A stretch of DNA of 6,162 bases, taken from positions 1 through 6,162 of the forward strand of contig DISP01000046.1 of assembly GCA_002421995.1 (NCBI GenBank). Reading direction: 5' to 3'. Source of the stretch: Bacteroidales bacterium UBA6207. Lineage in GTDB: Bacteria > Bacteroidota > Bacteroidia > Bacteroidales > F082. Both the position numbers and the translations under genes were made by a program. Each line of letters starts with the position of its first letter. Position 1 is the stretch's first letter. The notes beneath the pieces were generated by a model. The model saw only the letters and a list, made by a program, of their open reading frames with translations. It was not told the DNA's origin and did not search any database. Of the stretch, positions 1 through 5,695 are shown in pieces.

Positions 1-476
1 AGTCGCAAGTTATCGCTGCCTTTGACAATCTCGAAGGGCCAGTTGCGCTGAAGAAGTTCGTTGTGGTAAAGATTGAAGATTTCCTGTCGCCGGTGCGGAT
101 GCTCACGCAACGGATCGGCTTCCCAGGGAAGGTCAATGTCGCAAAGCAAATACAGATCAAACTGTTGCAGGCTTGCCAATGAGCTGATACTTTGTGGTGT
201 TTCGCCAAAAACCACCTGCGTCCAGATTGAACAAACGAGCATTTCGGTATCAGCAATCACGATTTTATCCGATTTTGAACATGCTTCTTTTATAAGATTA
301 AATTGCTGATATGCAATGTGTTCAACATCGTTTATGGTGTAGCTGCGTCCCAAATCTGAGAGATAATCTCTGGCATATTCAGGAATCCAGCTCGATTGTA
401 AGCAACCGGCCAGCTCAGAAGCAAGCCGCGATTTTCCTGTTGATTCAGGACCAAGAATGGCAATGCAGCTATGCAT
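1..476 (-). CDS. nadR: NadR-like ribosylnicotinamide kinase, AAA-type P-loop ATPase (C-terminus cut off by window edge)
   Basis: Likely phosphorylates nicotinamide riboside to NMN in the cytoplasm, trapping the vitamin imported by PnuC for NAD salvage. The visible 158 residues begin with a Walker A loop, GPESTGKS at residues 9-16. EYARDY follows at 33-38, a Walker B-like strand ending in IADTE at 72-78, and DLYLLCDIDLPW at 107-118, then an arginine-rich stretch (R124, R129, R130). This matches the kinase half of NadR; the N-terminal adenylyltransferase domain of enterobacterial NadR is absent, as is usual in Bacteroidota. The start at 476 overlaps the end of pnuC by 8 bases and is preceded by a strong Shine-Dalgarno sequence, so the two are probably translationally coupled. 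The frame is open to the left edge and the C-terminus lies outside. The family is clear; the substrate is inferred from the family and from pnuC, so the symbol is provisional. Confidence 0.9.
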   Translation of the reverse strand, partial: MHSCIAILGPESTGKSRLASELAGCLQSSWIPEYARDYLSDLGRSYTINDVEHIAYQQFNLIKEACSKSDKIVIADTEMLVCSIWTQVVFGETPQSISSLASLQQFDLYLLCDIDLPWEADPLREHPHRRQEIFNLYHNELLQRNWPFEIVKGSDNLR

Positions 477-1077
477 GTTTTGCCTCCTTTTTCCAGGCAA
501 TAAATCCAAGCACGGCTAAAACAAGAAAAACTGTATATTGGAAACTCGTCATTACCAAGCCTTTATAGAAATATAACGGGATAGATACGATGTCGCCTAT
601 GATCCAATAAATCCAGTTTTCGACCTTCTTCTCGGCCATCAGCCACATGCCAACGATAAAAACAGCTGTGGTAAAGGCATCAATTGCGGGTACATTGCTA
701 TCCGTATAATGTACCAGGATGTGATTGATTGCAAAAAAGGAGATCAGTGCAGCAATGGCAGCAATACTATTTTGTTTTTTTGTGGCAAATCTGACAGGCC
801 GCTGCGGCTTGTTCTCCGCTGGTCGCAGCCAGTTATACCAGCCATAAACGCTCATTACGAAGTAGATGAAGTTGATGGCCATATCGGCATAGAGCCCTGC
901 AATCAGACAGATATACACATAGATCACAACGCTGACAATGCCGGTAGGATAAACCAGAATGTTTACCCTCATGCTGTACCAAACGCTCATTAGCCCGAAG
1001 ATCACAGCGATTACTTCGATCAAGGTTGTTTGCAGGATGTTTTGGGCAAACAGATCAAAAAATTCACTTACTGCCAT
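469..1077 (-). CDS. pnuC: PnuC-family vitamin transporter (nicotinamide riboside, possibly thiamine)
   Basis: Inner-membrane facilitator of the PnuC family. Known members carry nicotinamide riboside (PnuC), thiamine (PnuT) or riboflavin (PnuX), and uptake is driven by intracellular phosphorylation. The 202-residue length is typical. The protein is very hydrophobic, with about seven membrane segments (roughly residues 18-36, 41-60, 63-83, 104-122, 130-148, 154-171 and 176-195). Tryptophan-rich family signatures are visible as GWYNW at 79-83 and ENWIYW at 153-158, the latter followed by GD at 161-162. The start overlaps the stop of the thiamine-binding-like gene by 14 bases, and the stop overlaps the kinase start by 8 bases, so the three form one operon. 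The kinase partner favours nicotinamide riboside; the upstream thiamine-binding-like gene is the reason for doubt. Family assignment is firm, substrate is inferred. Confidence 0.93.
   Translation of the reverse strand: MAVSEFFDLFAQNILQTTLIEVIAVIFGLMSVWYSMRVNILVYPTGIVSVVIYVYICLIAGLYADMAINFIYFVMSVYGWYNWLRPAENKPQRPVRFATKKQNSIAAIAALISFFAINHILVHYTDSNVPAIDAFTTAVFIVGMWLMAEKKVENWIYWIIGDIVSIPLYFYKGLVMTSFQYTVFLVLAVLGFIAWKKEAKHA
483..490 (-). promoter_or_regulatory. Strong Shine-Dalgarno for the nadR-like gene, inside pnuC
   Basis: On the minus strand AAAGGAGG lies 6 bases before the ATG at 476, inside the last codons of pnuC. It fixes the kinase start and supports coupling across the 8-base overlap. 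Such a full anti-16S match is not typical of Bacteroidota genes, and the other genes in this window have weak or no equivalents. Confidence 0.75.
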
Positions 1078-1324
1078 CTTTGTGATTTAGGTCGGCATTC
1101 ACAATTTTCATCACAAAAACGGAGTGAGGCACCTCAAAAGATTTTTTGATTTCGTTTTTGAGGATGTCGAAGGTTTCATCAAATTCGCCAAACACCTGTG
1201 TACTCATGCCATTGGTTTGCACCTGAATTTGCGGATATTGGTTGAGACGGCTGATAAAATCCCTGATAGGAGGGACGTAAGGCGTATCGAGCGGATAATA
1301 GCTTATTTCGATGGATATTTTCAT
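1064..1324 (-). CDS. Small thiamine-binding-like protein (MTH1187/YqgV, DUF77 family)
   Basis: An 86-residue cytoplasmic protein of the MTH1187/YqgV/DUF77 family, small ferredoxin-like alpha-beta proteins that form oligomers. Some relatives, such as YkoF, bind thiamine or hydroxymethylpyrimidine. The N-terminal strand MKISIEISYYPL (1-12) is followed by a helix starting PIRDFI (19-24), then the family's conserved turn TNGMST (37-42) and VFGEFD (44-49). There is no signal peptide. The start at 1324 is preceded by a weak AGGAA four bases upstream and by the minus-strand promoter of the divergent region, so this is the first gene of the operon. Its stop overlaps the pnuC start by 14 bases. The role beside PnuC is unknown to me; sensing, buffering or delivering a vitamin are all possible. 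Family call is good, ligand is inference. Confidence 0.8.
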   Translation of the reverse strand: MKISIEISYYPLDTPYVPPIRDFISRLNQYPQIQVQTNGMSTQVFGEFDETFDILKNEIKKSFEVPHSVFVMKIVNADLNHKDGSK

Positions 1325-1332
1325 ATTATTCC

Positions 1333-1340
1333 TACTTTTG
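1333..1340 (+). promoter_or_regulatory. -7 box of the divergent promoter for the DUF423 gene
   Basis: On the plus strand TACTTTTG matches TAnnTTTG exactly. A clear TTTG is not present 19-21 bases upstream (only a weak TTTCG near 1306-1310), so the -33 part is poor. Transcription would begin around 1344-1347. This places the in-frame ATG at 1342 outside the message and favours the start at 1405. Confidence 0.5.
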
Positions 1341-1352
1341 GATGCAAAAGTA
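1333..1352. repeat. Perfect 8-bp palindrome joining the two divergent -7 boxes
   Basis: TACTTTTG, four bases, then CAAAAGTA: two perfectly complementary 8-base arms around a GATG centre. Each arm is the -7 box of one strand, so the two promoters face away from each other and share about 20 bp. A smaller inverted repeat (TTGTC at 1360-1364, GACAA at 1370-1374) overlaps the minus-strand -33 and could be an operator, but with 5-base arms this is weak. Confidence 0.7.
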
Positions 1353-1374
1353 CAAGGATTTGTCGGGCGGACAA
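1345..1374 (-). promoter_or_regulatory. Bacteroidota-type promoter for the thiamine-binding/pnuC/nadR operon
   Basis: On the minus strand TACTTTTG (1352 to 1345) matches the -7 consensus TAnnTTTG. TTG at 1374-1372 sits 19 bases upstream, the expected -33 position. Transcription would begin near 1338-1340, leaving a leader of only about 15 bases before the ATG at 1324. That is too short for a riboswitch. Confidence 0.65.
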
Positions 1375-1404
1375 GTCGGAAAGATTTTACAACAGAGAAT
1401 ACAT

Positions 1405-1818
1405 ATGAATAATTTGAAAGAAAAAATGATTGTTACCGGTGCATTGTTTGCCGGACTGGCAGTTGGGCTTGGAGCCCTGGGTGCACATTGGCTCAAAACA
1501 AAACTTGATGCCGCAGCGCTTTTAAACTTTGAGACGGCTGTGCGCTACCAGATGTATCATGCCTTGGCGCTGCTTGTTTTAGCAGCTTTGACCAAAGCCG
1601 GCCAAATGAAACAAATGCGCTATCCTTATTATGCTTTTACACTTGGCATATTATTTTTCAGTGGTTCGATCTATTTTCTTGCAACGCGTTCCCTCACCGG
1701 ATTGTCGGCTGCATGGATTGGTCCGGTGACACCCATAGGAGGCTTGTTGTTTATAAGTGGCTGGATTTATGTTGCATACATCTTTGCTTCGGGAAAGCTG
1801 AAGCAGGAAATCGGTTAA
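1405..1818 (+). CDS. DUF423 (YgdD-like) inner-membrane protein
   Basis: A 137-residue integral membrane protein of the DUF423 family, widespread and of unknown molecular function. About four membrane segments lie near residues 8-30, 47-64, 75-93 and 103-128. Family motifs are plain: GALGAHWLK at 23-31, NFETAVRYQMYHALALL at 41-57, FFSGSIYFL at 84-92 and WIGPVTPIGGLLFISGW at 104-120. An in-frame ATG at 1342 would add 21 polar residues with no family resemblance and lies upstream of the predicted transcription start, so I chose 1405. No good Shine-Dalgarno precedes either. The gene runs alone, diverging from the pnuC operon and ending just before a terminator shared with the convergent large gene. 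Confidence 0.92.
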   Translation: MNNLKEKMIVTGALFAGLAVGLGALGAHWLKTKLDAAALLNFETAVRYQMYHALALLVLAALTKAGQMKQMRYPYYAFTLGILFFSGSIYFLATRSLTGLSAAWIGPVTPIGGLLFISGWIYVAYIFASGKLKQEIG

Positions 1819-1827
1819 TCTGAGTAT

Positions 1828-1856
1828 AAAAAAAGGGGTTTACAACCCCTTTTTAA
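1828..1856. terminator. Bidirectional intrinsic terminator between convergent genes
   Basis: An 11-bp perfect stem (1830-1840 with 1844-1854) around a TAC loop. The core is GGGGTT/AACCCC, flanked by an A run on the left and a T run on the right, so it can work in both directions. It starts 10 bases after the DUF423 stop and lies 13 bases beyond the stop of the large minus-strand gene. Confidence 0.9.
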
Positions 1857-1868
1857 CGTTTGATGATC

Positions 1869-4800
1869 TTACCTGATGACCATAATTCTTCTGCCGGCTG
1901 TCTGCCCTTTTTTGCCAATGAGCTGCAAGGTATAAAGCCCGGGCGGATATTGACTGATGTTGAGCGATTGCTGTTTTTCATTGCCAAAACGGAGGTCGTA
2001 GAGGAGGTTTCCGTTCGTTCCGAACAGCCGGATACGATCCAGTTCACCGGCAGACTGTTCAATGGTGATGAAATCACGGGCTGGAACAGGCTGCACTTTG
2101 ACGTTTTGGAAAGGGTTGTCGTTAACCCCATCCACAACGTGTAGCGTTGCCAATACTGTTTTGATGGGATTTGAGATGTCATTGCTTGAGATGCTAATTG
2201 CGGCATGGTAAAATCCATATTGCAATCCCCCCTCAGTAGATGAAGTACAATTGACAGTGATGGATTGGGAGGGCAATATGGTGCCTCCGTAATTGTTAAG
2301 TGTGAGCCAGGAATAATTGACATCATTTATTTTGGCTCTAATGTTCCAGTTATAGTTTAACCCGTATCCTGCAAGATGTGACCAGTTAATTCCGTCTGTC
2401 GAGATCCAGTCTCCGTTTGGATTGGCAGGGCCAGTATCGCAACCTGCAGGATAGGCACCGGCATCATGCGTAACAGAATAGCCAATCCAGATATCCTCAC
2501 CGGTGAGTTTATATGCCATATTTAAATCTATAGTTTTCCAACTATCTGATGAGGGCGTGAAATTTTGTTCATGGATGAGTGCTCCCGGTGAATTATTTGT
2601 GCCTTGGCCCCATATTTTCAATATGCTGTTAACGGGCATATCTTTCGTATAGACATAAACACTTTCCAAAAGGTAATCCGCATATGGATAAGTCATAGCA
2701 GAGGGGAAACGAGCGGCAACATAAAAAGTTCCACCATTGGTCAATCCAATTGCGTCAGCATTGTCGTCGTCATAATTCAAGATCACCACATCGTTTGGAA
2801 TGATATCCGGTGAACCACCAGGTTGAGCTCCTGCAATGCTTAACTGAAGACTGTCGGACTTTGTTTCTTTACTTTCAATATGCTGAATAGGTGTATTATA
2901 ATCTGAGGTAGAGTAAAGGATTGATGCCGACCATTCCAGGTCTGCAGTTCCGGTATTTGTAATTGTTAATGGCTGGGTTTGAGTGTTCCCCCCATACATT
3001 ACCCAAAATACCATATTTTCAGGAGAAATTGAAATTGCCGGGTTTCCCGGATCCAGGTCTTCAAACAATTGGATATTATCAACATACCAGTAATCAATAT
3101 CAAAGGTGCTTTCGCCACTAGCCTCAAACTTTATTTTCGTAAGCTTCCCAAGAGCATGCTCGGTAATATCGAATTGTTTTGTGATCCAGGGGATATCAGC
3201 AGAATTATCAAAGCTAGCAAGCAATACCCATGAACCACCATTCCATACATACACTTTGAGGTATTCTGCTCCGGAGTTTGAATAGTCATCCAGCATCAAG
3301 TCGAATTGCAGTCTCAATTCCGTTGTTATCTGCGTAGCATCTATGGTTGGACTTATTAGCGTGAAAGAATAGTTTTGTGTTGACGGACTCCAGCCGAAGC
3401 TGGCAGATGGAGCAGGATTGCCAATATCCTTGATAGCCCAGTTTCCCTGTGATGGCTCAAAAGTCCAGCCATTGGTGCTGAAGCTGCCACTGTCCCAGTT
3501 TTCAGTGAATGGCAGCACTGCTGCCGTGTTGCCGCTCCGGGCCACAAATCCGGTGCGGTCGTTCGATCCTTTGTAGGTGCCAAACAACACATCCGCTTCT
3601 TCGATGGGGATGTTGAGCTCATACACATTCACATAAGCTGAGTCAGCAGGGGTGAAGGTGAGTTCGTAGGAGAAAGCTACCAGATCGAGCAGGCCATCGC
3701 CGTTCACATCGCCCAGGCTTGGGCCGTTCATATAGGTGAAGCCGGTGGGCCGGAGCGGAAAACCTTCGATCTCGCCGGAGCCGTCGGTTTTGTAGGCATG
3801 GATAAAGCCTTGTCCTTCCACCATCAGGTTGCTGCCAAACAGCAGGTCGTGAACCCCGTCGCCGGTAATGTCGGCCACGCTCACGAAACTTTCCAGACCG
3901 CCGGCCTTTTCAATAGGGAAGTTGTTGATCGGGCTTCCATCGGGATGAAAACCGAAAAGCATCGGTGAGATATCCTCGCCCACAGGCCTTCCTACAAACA
4001 TTTCAAAATCGTTGTTGCCACTCCTGTCCACAACCGTTGGGGGCGCGTAGGTCCAGCTGTTGTCGGGCACAGCCACAGGCCATCCGCTGCGGTAAGTGCC
4101 ATCGTTGTTTCTAATGTAATATTGTGGAGCATCGCCGTGTGTTGATCCCACAATACTCAATTGGTTGTTGCCGTCGAAGTCAACAAGCAGTGGCGACTGG
4201 TAGGAGAAACTATAGTTCTGTCCGGGCACAGGGAAACCGTTTTTGATGCTGCCATCGGCACTGAAAGCATGCATATTGCCGTCGGAAGTGGCCGTAACGA
4301 TGTCCAACTGGCCGTCGTTGTCAATATCGGCAACGGAAGGCGTCACTGCCGGAGTTCCGCCAAGCGGTGCTGTCCAAAGGATTGATGCGTCGGTTTTTAT
4401 AACGTGGAGGTTGTTGCTGGTGCGTGTTTGCACGATTATTTCGCGGTTTCCATCGGCGTCAACATCGGCCAAAGCCGGAGCACAGATGATCCAGTGATTG
4501 GAAAACGACATGGGAAACCCGCTAAAGTCGTTGCCATTCACATCCAGATAATACACACGACCGTTGTTGGGGACTCCTCCGGTCACCTGCACAATTCCTA
4601 AAGTTCCGGTTTCGTCCATAACAGCCACCGAAGGAGGGTAGATGGGTGTACCGGTGAGGGTCTTCGACCAGAGCAGTTCGCCTGTCCATGTGAACACCCG
4701 CAACTGGTTCATCGAAGGGATGAGAATCTCCTGCTTACCATCGCCGTTGAGGTCGGCAAGTGTCACATTTCTGAAATTCTTGAAGTTTGGATGCACGGGA

Positions 4801-4988
4801 ACCTTTTTGGGAAATCCGTTCATCTGCATGATGTTGGTGCTTTGTTTGCTGAGCAGTGAGACATCATTTGAAAAGGATTGTGTCGAAAGCACTTGTCCGC
4901 TTTCGTCAAGATAAGCTTTTTCAACTTTTATCTGAGCATTTAATACCCAGGGTATCAATAACATAATTAAAAAGTAGTGTTTTCTCAT
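1869..4988 (-). CDS. Secreted FG-GAP/VCBS beta-propeller protein with jelly-roll and Ig-like modules and a T9SS type A sorting domain
   Basis: A 1039-residue exported multidomain protein, probably surface-attached or released by type IX secretion. Signal peptide: residues 1-18, cleavage likely after LNA. Residues about 55-485 form a propeller with seven calcium-loop repeats: canonical DxxxDG loops begin at D79, D175, D221, D373 and D427, and degenerate ones at D270 and D321. A GFP/GWP/NFP tag recurs near residues 58, 157, 251, 302, 356 and 409. Residues about 490-645 look like a MAM/cleaved-adhesin-type jelly roll starting FTENWDSGSF and ending YWYVDNIQLF. Residues 651-692 (with TITNTGTADLEWSAS) and 893-953 (with SWLTL and ISISSNDISNP) look like two halves of one Ig-like domain, separated by a second jelly-roll-like module (about 735-888, with WIGYS, GDWIST and NWNIRAKI). 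Residues about 962-1039 are the sorting domain, with QPVPARDF, PPGLYTLQL and a basic tail. No protease or glycosidase motif is evident, so adhesion or binding is the best guess. Base composition changes near 3420-3530, at the end of the propeller. Confidence 0.93.
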   Translation of the reverse strand: MRKHYFLIMLLIPWVLNAQIKVEKAYLDESGQVLSTQSFSNDVSLLSKQSTNIMQMNGFPKKVPVHPNFKNFRNVTLADLNGDGKQEILIPSMNQLRVFTWTGELLWSKTLTGTPIYPPSVAVMDETGTLGIVQVTGGVPNNGRVYYLDVNGNDFSGFPMSFSNHWIICAPALADVDADGNREIIVQTRTSNNLHVIKTDASILWTAPLGGTPAVTPSVADIDNDGQLDIVTATSDGNMHAFSADGSIKNGFPVPGQNYSFSYQSPLLVDFDGNNQLSIVGSTHGDAPQYYIRNNDGTYRSGWPVAVPDNSWTYAPPTVVDRSGNNDFEMFVGRPVGEDISPMLFGFHPDGSPINNFPIEKAGGLESFVSVADITGDGVHDLLFGSNLMVEGQGFIHAYKTDGSGEIEGFPLRPTGFTYMNGPSLGDVNGDGLLDLVAFSYELTFTPADSAYVNVYELNIPIEEADVLFGTYKGSNDRTGFVARSGNTAAVLPFTENWDSGSFSTNGWTFEPSQGNWAIKDIGNPAPSASFGWSPSTQNYSFTLISPTIDATQITTELRLQFDLMLDDYSNSGAEYLKVYVWNGGSWVLLASFDNSADIPWITKQFDITEHALGKLTKIKFEASGESTFDIDYWYVDNIQLFEDLDPGNPAISISPENMVFWVMYGGNTQTQPLTITNTGTADLEWSASILYSTSDYNTPIQHIESKETKSDSLQLSIAGAQPGGSPDIIPNDVVILNYDDDNADAIGLTNGGTFYVAARFPSAMTYPYADYLLESVYVYTKDMPVNSILKIWGQGTNNSPGALIHEQNFTPSSDSWKTIDLNMAYKLTGEDIWIGYSVTHDAGAYPAGCDTGPANPNGDWISTDGINWSHLAGYGLNYNWNIRAKINDVNYSWLTLNNYGGTILPSQSITVNCTSSTEGGLQYGFYHAAISISSNDISNPIKTVLATLHVVDGVNDNPFQNVKVQPVPARDFITIEQSAGELDRIRLFGTNGNLLYDLRFGNEKQQSLNISQYPPGLYTLQLIGKKGQTAGRRIMVIR

Positions 4989-5029
4989 AATTCTTGAATT
5001 GGTAAAGGTGAAAAAAAATAAATCCTTTA

Positions 5030-5062
5030 TAAAGGTAGAATAAATTGTTCCATAAAGGCAAA
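5030..5062 (-). promoter_or_regulatory. Probable promoter of the large T9SS-secreted gene
   Basis: On the minus strand TACCTTTA (5037 to 5030) matches TAnnTTTG at seven of eight positions. TTTG at 5062-5059 lies 21 bases upstream. The leader to the ATG at 4988 would be about 35 bases. It is AT-rich and lacks a Shine-Dalgarno, as is common in Bacteroidota. Confidence 0.45.
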
Positions 5063-5069
5063 TTTTTCC

Positions 5070-5099
5070 AAAAAAAAAGCCGCTTTATTGAAGCGGCTT
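5070..5099 (-). terminator. Intrinsic terminator downstream of the T9SS relic
   Basis: A 9-bp perfect stem (5077-5085 with 5091-5099, AAGCCGCTT/AAGCGGCTT) with a 5-base loop. On the minus strand a run of T follows (A at 5070-5078 on the plus strand). It terminates transcription coming from the right, 24 bases after the stop codon of the relic, and shields the promoter of the large gene that begins 8 bases further on. Confidence 0.88.
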
Positions 5100-5122
5100 A
5101 TGTATAAAACGGTGAGTGAGTA

Positions 5123-5257
5123 TTATTTGATGATCACCGGTCGGATTATCCGCGACCGGCCAACCTTTTTAATTTCGGTCATAAATGTTCCTGCTTTTAA
5201 TTCATTCACAGATAGTTTCACCTGCAACGCTCCGGCAAAAGCAGACTCTTCAACTTC
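5123..5257 (-). pseudogene. Relic: C-terminal end of another T9SS-sorted protein
   Basis: An open stretch of 44 codons with no start codon at its upstream end; the only ATG (5182) would give 19 residues. It ends at TAA 5125-5123. Its translation includes VKLSVNELKAGTF followed by TEIKK and ends in RPVIIK. This is the shape of the last strands of a T9SS type A sorting domain: a strand, then LxxGxF/Y, then a basic stretch and a VIIK end. The large neighbouring protein ends the same way (QYPPGLYTLQL ... RRIMVIR). An in-frame TAA at 5260-5258 closes it upstream, and resemblance to a sorting domain stops there, just before a direct repeat that begins at 5267. A native-looking terminator follows, so I read it as the surviving 3' end of a gene whose front was lost. 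It could instead be a dispersed fragment. Confidence 0.65.
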
Positions 5258-5266
5258 TTATAAGAC

Positions 5267-5310
5267 TAAGTATCCAGAGGTCTGATGGTTTTTTGCAATA
5301 ATAACAAGTG
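5267..5310. repeat. Direct repeat copy A (left of the HEPN/MNT module)
   Basis: About 44 bp, matching positions 6098-6142 in the same orientation. Shared blocks in order are TAAGTATC, GTCTGATGG, a run of six T (seven in copy B), GCA and CAAGTG. By hand alignment there are seven substitutions and one T-run length difference. It starts 7 bases beyond the stop that closes the T9SS relic and lies 82 bases past the stop of the MNT gene. Confidence 0.8.
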
Positions 5311-5392
5311 TAGAATAACCGTAAATCCGTGAGCACTTGCCATGCCTGAATGGGTGTTTTGCGAGGGTAAAGGTAAGGCTGGGGTTGTTGTG
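5311..5392. other. Non-coding spacer, GC-richer than the HEPN/MNT genes
   Basis: The gap from 4989 to 5392 (404 bases) has no intact gene. This last part follows repeat A. CAAGTG at 5305-5310 is complementary to CACTTG at 5334-5339 (23-base loop), and ATAACC at 5315-5320 to GGTTAT at 5396-5401, so some folding is possible. The line 5341-5400 has 29 G+C of 60, against 22 of 60 for a sample line of the MNT gene. No terminator is seen for the MNT gene. Confidence 0.5.
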
Positions 5393-5695
5393 TTAGGTTA
5401 TCTCAATCCCGTTTCTTTGAACTTCAATAAGAAACCCGCCAAAATCATTGTCTTTTTCAATGAGAATTGGTTCAATCCTATCGTCAACTTGTCTTCTTAA
5501 TTTCCACAACAATGGTTGAATCGTGAAGTATTCTCCTTCTAATTTGTTTACAACGATGGCCACATCAATATCACTATCAGCGTGGTTGGTATTCTTTGCA
5601 TATGACCCAAATAAATAGACTTTCTCAAGAGCCATGTGCTTTTTAAGCAGAATGCTGTATTCCTTCACTTTGTTTATAGCTTCTCCTTTATCCAT
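5393..5695 (-). CDS. Minimal nucleotidyltransferase (MNT/MntA-like), HEPN partner
   Basis: A 100-residue MNT-fold protein, the usual antitoxin partner in HEPN/MNT systems. Studied MntA proteins neutralise the HEPN toxin by transferring AMP to it. The signature is VYLFGS at 26-31 followed by DSDID at 40-44, giving G30-S31-x10-D42-x-D44, the metal- and nucleotide-binding GS/DxD motif. The third acidic residue is not obvious: E75 in RIEPILI is the best candidate where many relatives have Asp, with D71 and D72 nearby. Length is typical. It starts 22 bases before the end of the HEPN gene, with AAAGGA nine bases upstream of the ATG, so the two are one transcript. Function as an active AMP transferase is inferred from the family. 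Confidence 0.88.
   Translation of the reverse strand: MDKGEAINKVKEYSILLKKHMALEKVYLFGSYAKNTNHADSDIDVAIVVNKLEGEYFTIQPLLWKLRRQVDDRIEPILIEKDNDFGGFLIEVQRNGIEIT

Noticed and set aside
1325..1404. TPP riboswitch upstream of the thiamine-binding-like gene
   Set aside because: The predicted leader is only about 15 bases, and the whole divergent gap is 80 bases shared with another promoter. No THI-box core was seen.
1342..1404. Longer start for the DUF423 protein at 1342
   Set aside because: The 21 extra residues are polar and unlike the family N-terminus, and the codon lies upstream of the predicted transcription start.
1853..2326. Open frame of 157 codons on the minus strand
   Set aside because: It overlaps the large T9SS gene in another frame and runs through the terminator. 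The large gene has convincing domain content in its own frame.
1869..4988. Protease or other enzyme domain in the large secreted protein
   Set aside because: I looked for catalytic motifs such as HExxH or GDSxG and saw none. All segments are accounted for by propeller, beta-sandwich, Ig-like and sorting-domain patterns.
5088..5285. Open frame of 65 codons on the plus strand
   Set aside because: It lies antisense over the T9SS relic and starts inside a terminator stem-loop, with no recognisable protein features.
5289..5294. T run in repeat A as a plus-strand terminator
   Set aside because: No stem of useful length precedes it, and copy B has the same T run with a different upstream sequence.
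5267..5400. Integron attC site after the MNT gene
   Set aside because: On the minus strand ACCTAAC near 5397-5391 fits the RYYYAAC half, but no matching GTTRRRY was found at the other end; the GTT candidates read GTTATTC and GTTATTA. No integrase is visible.
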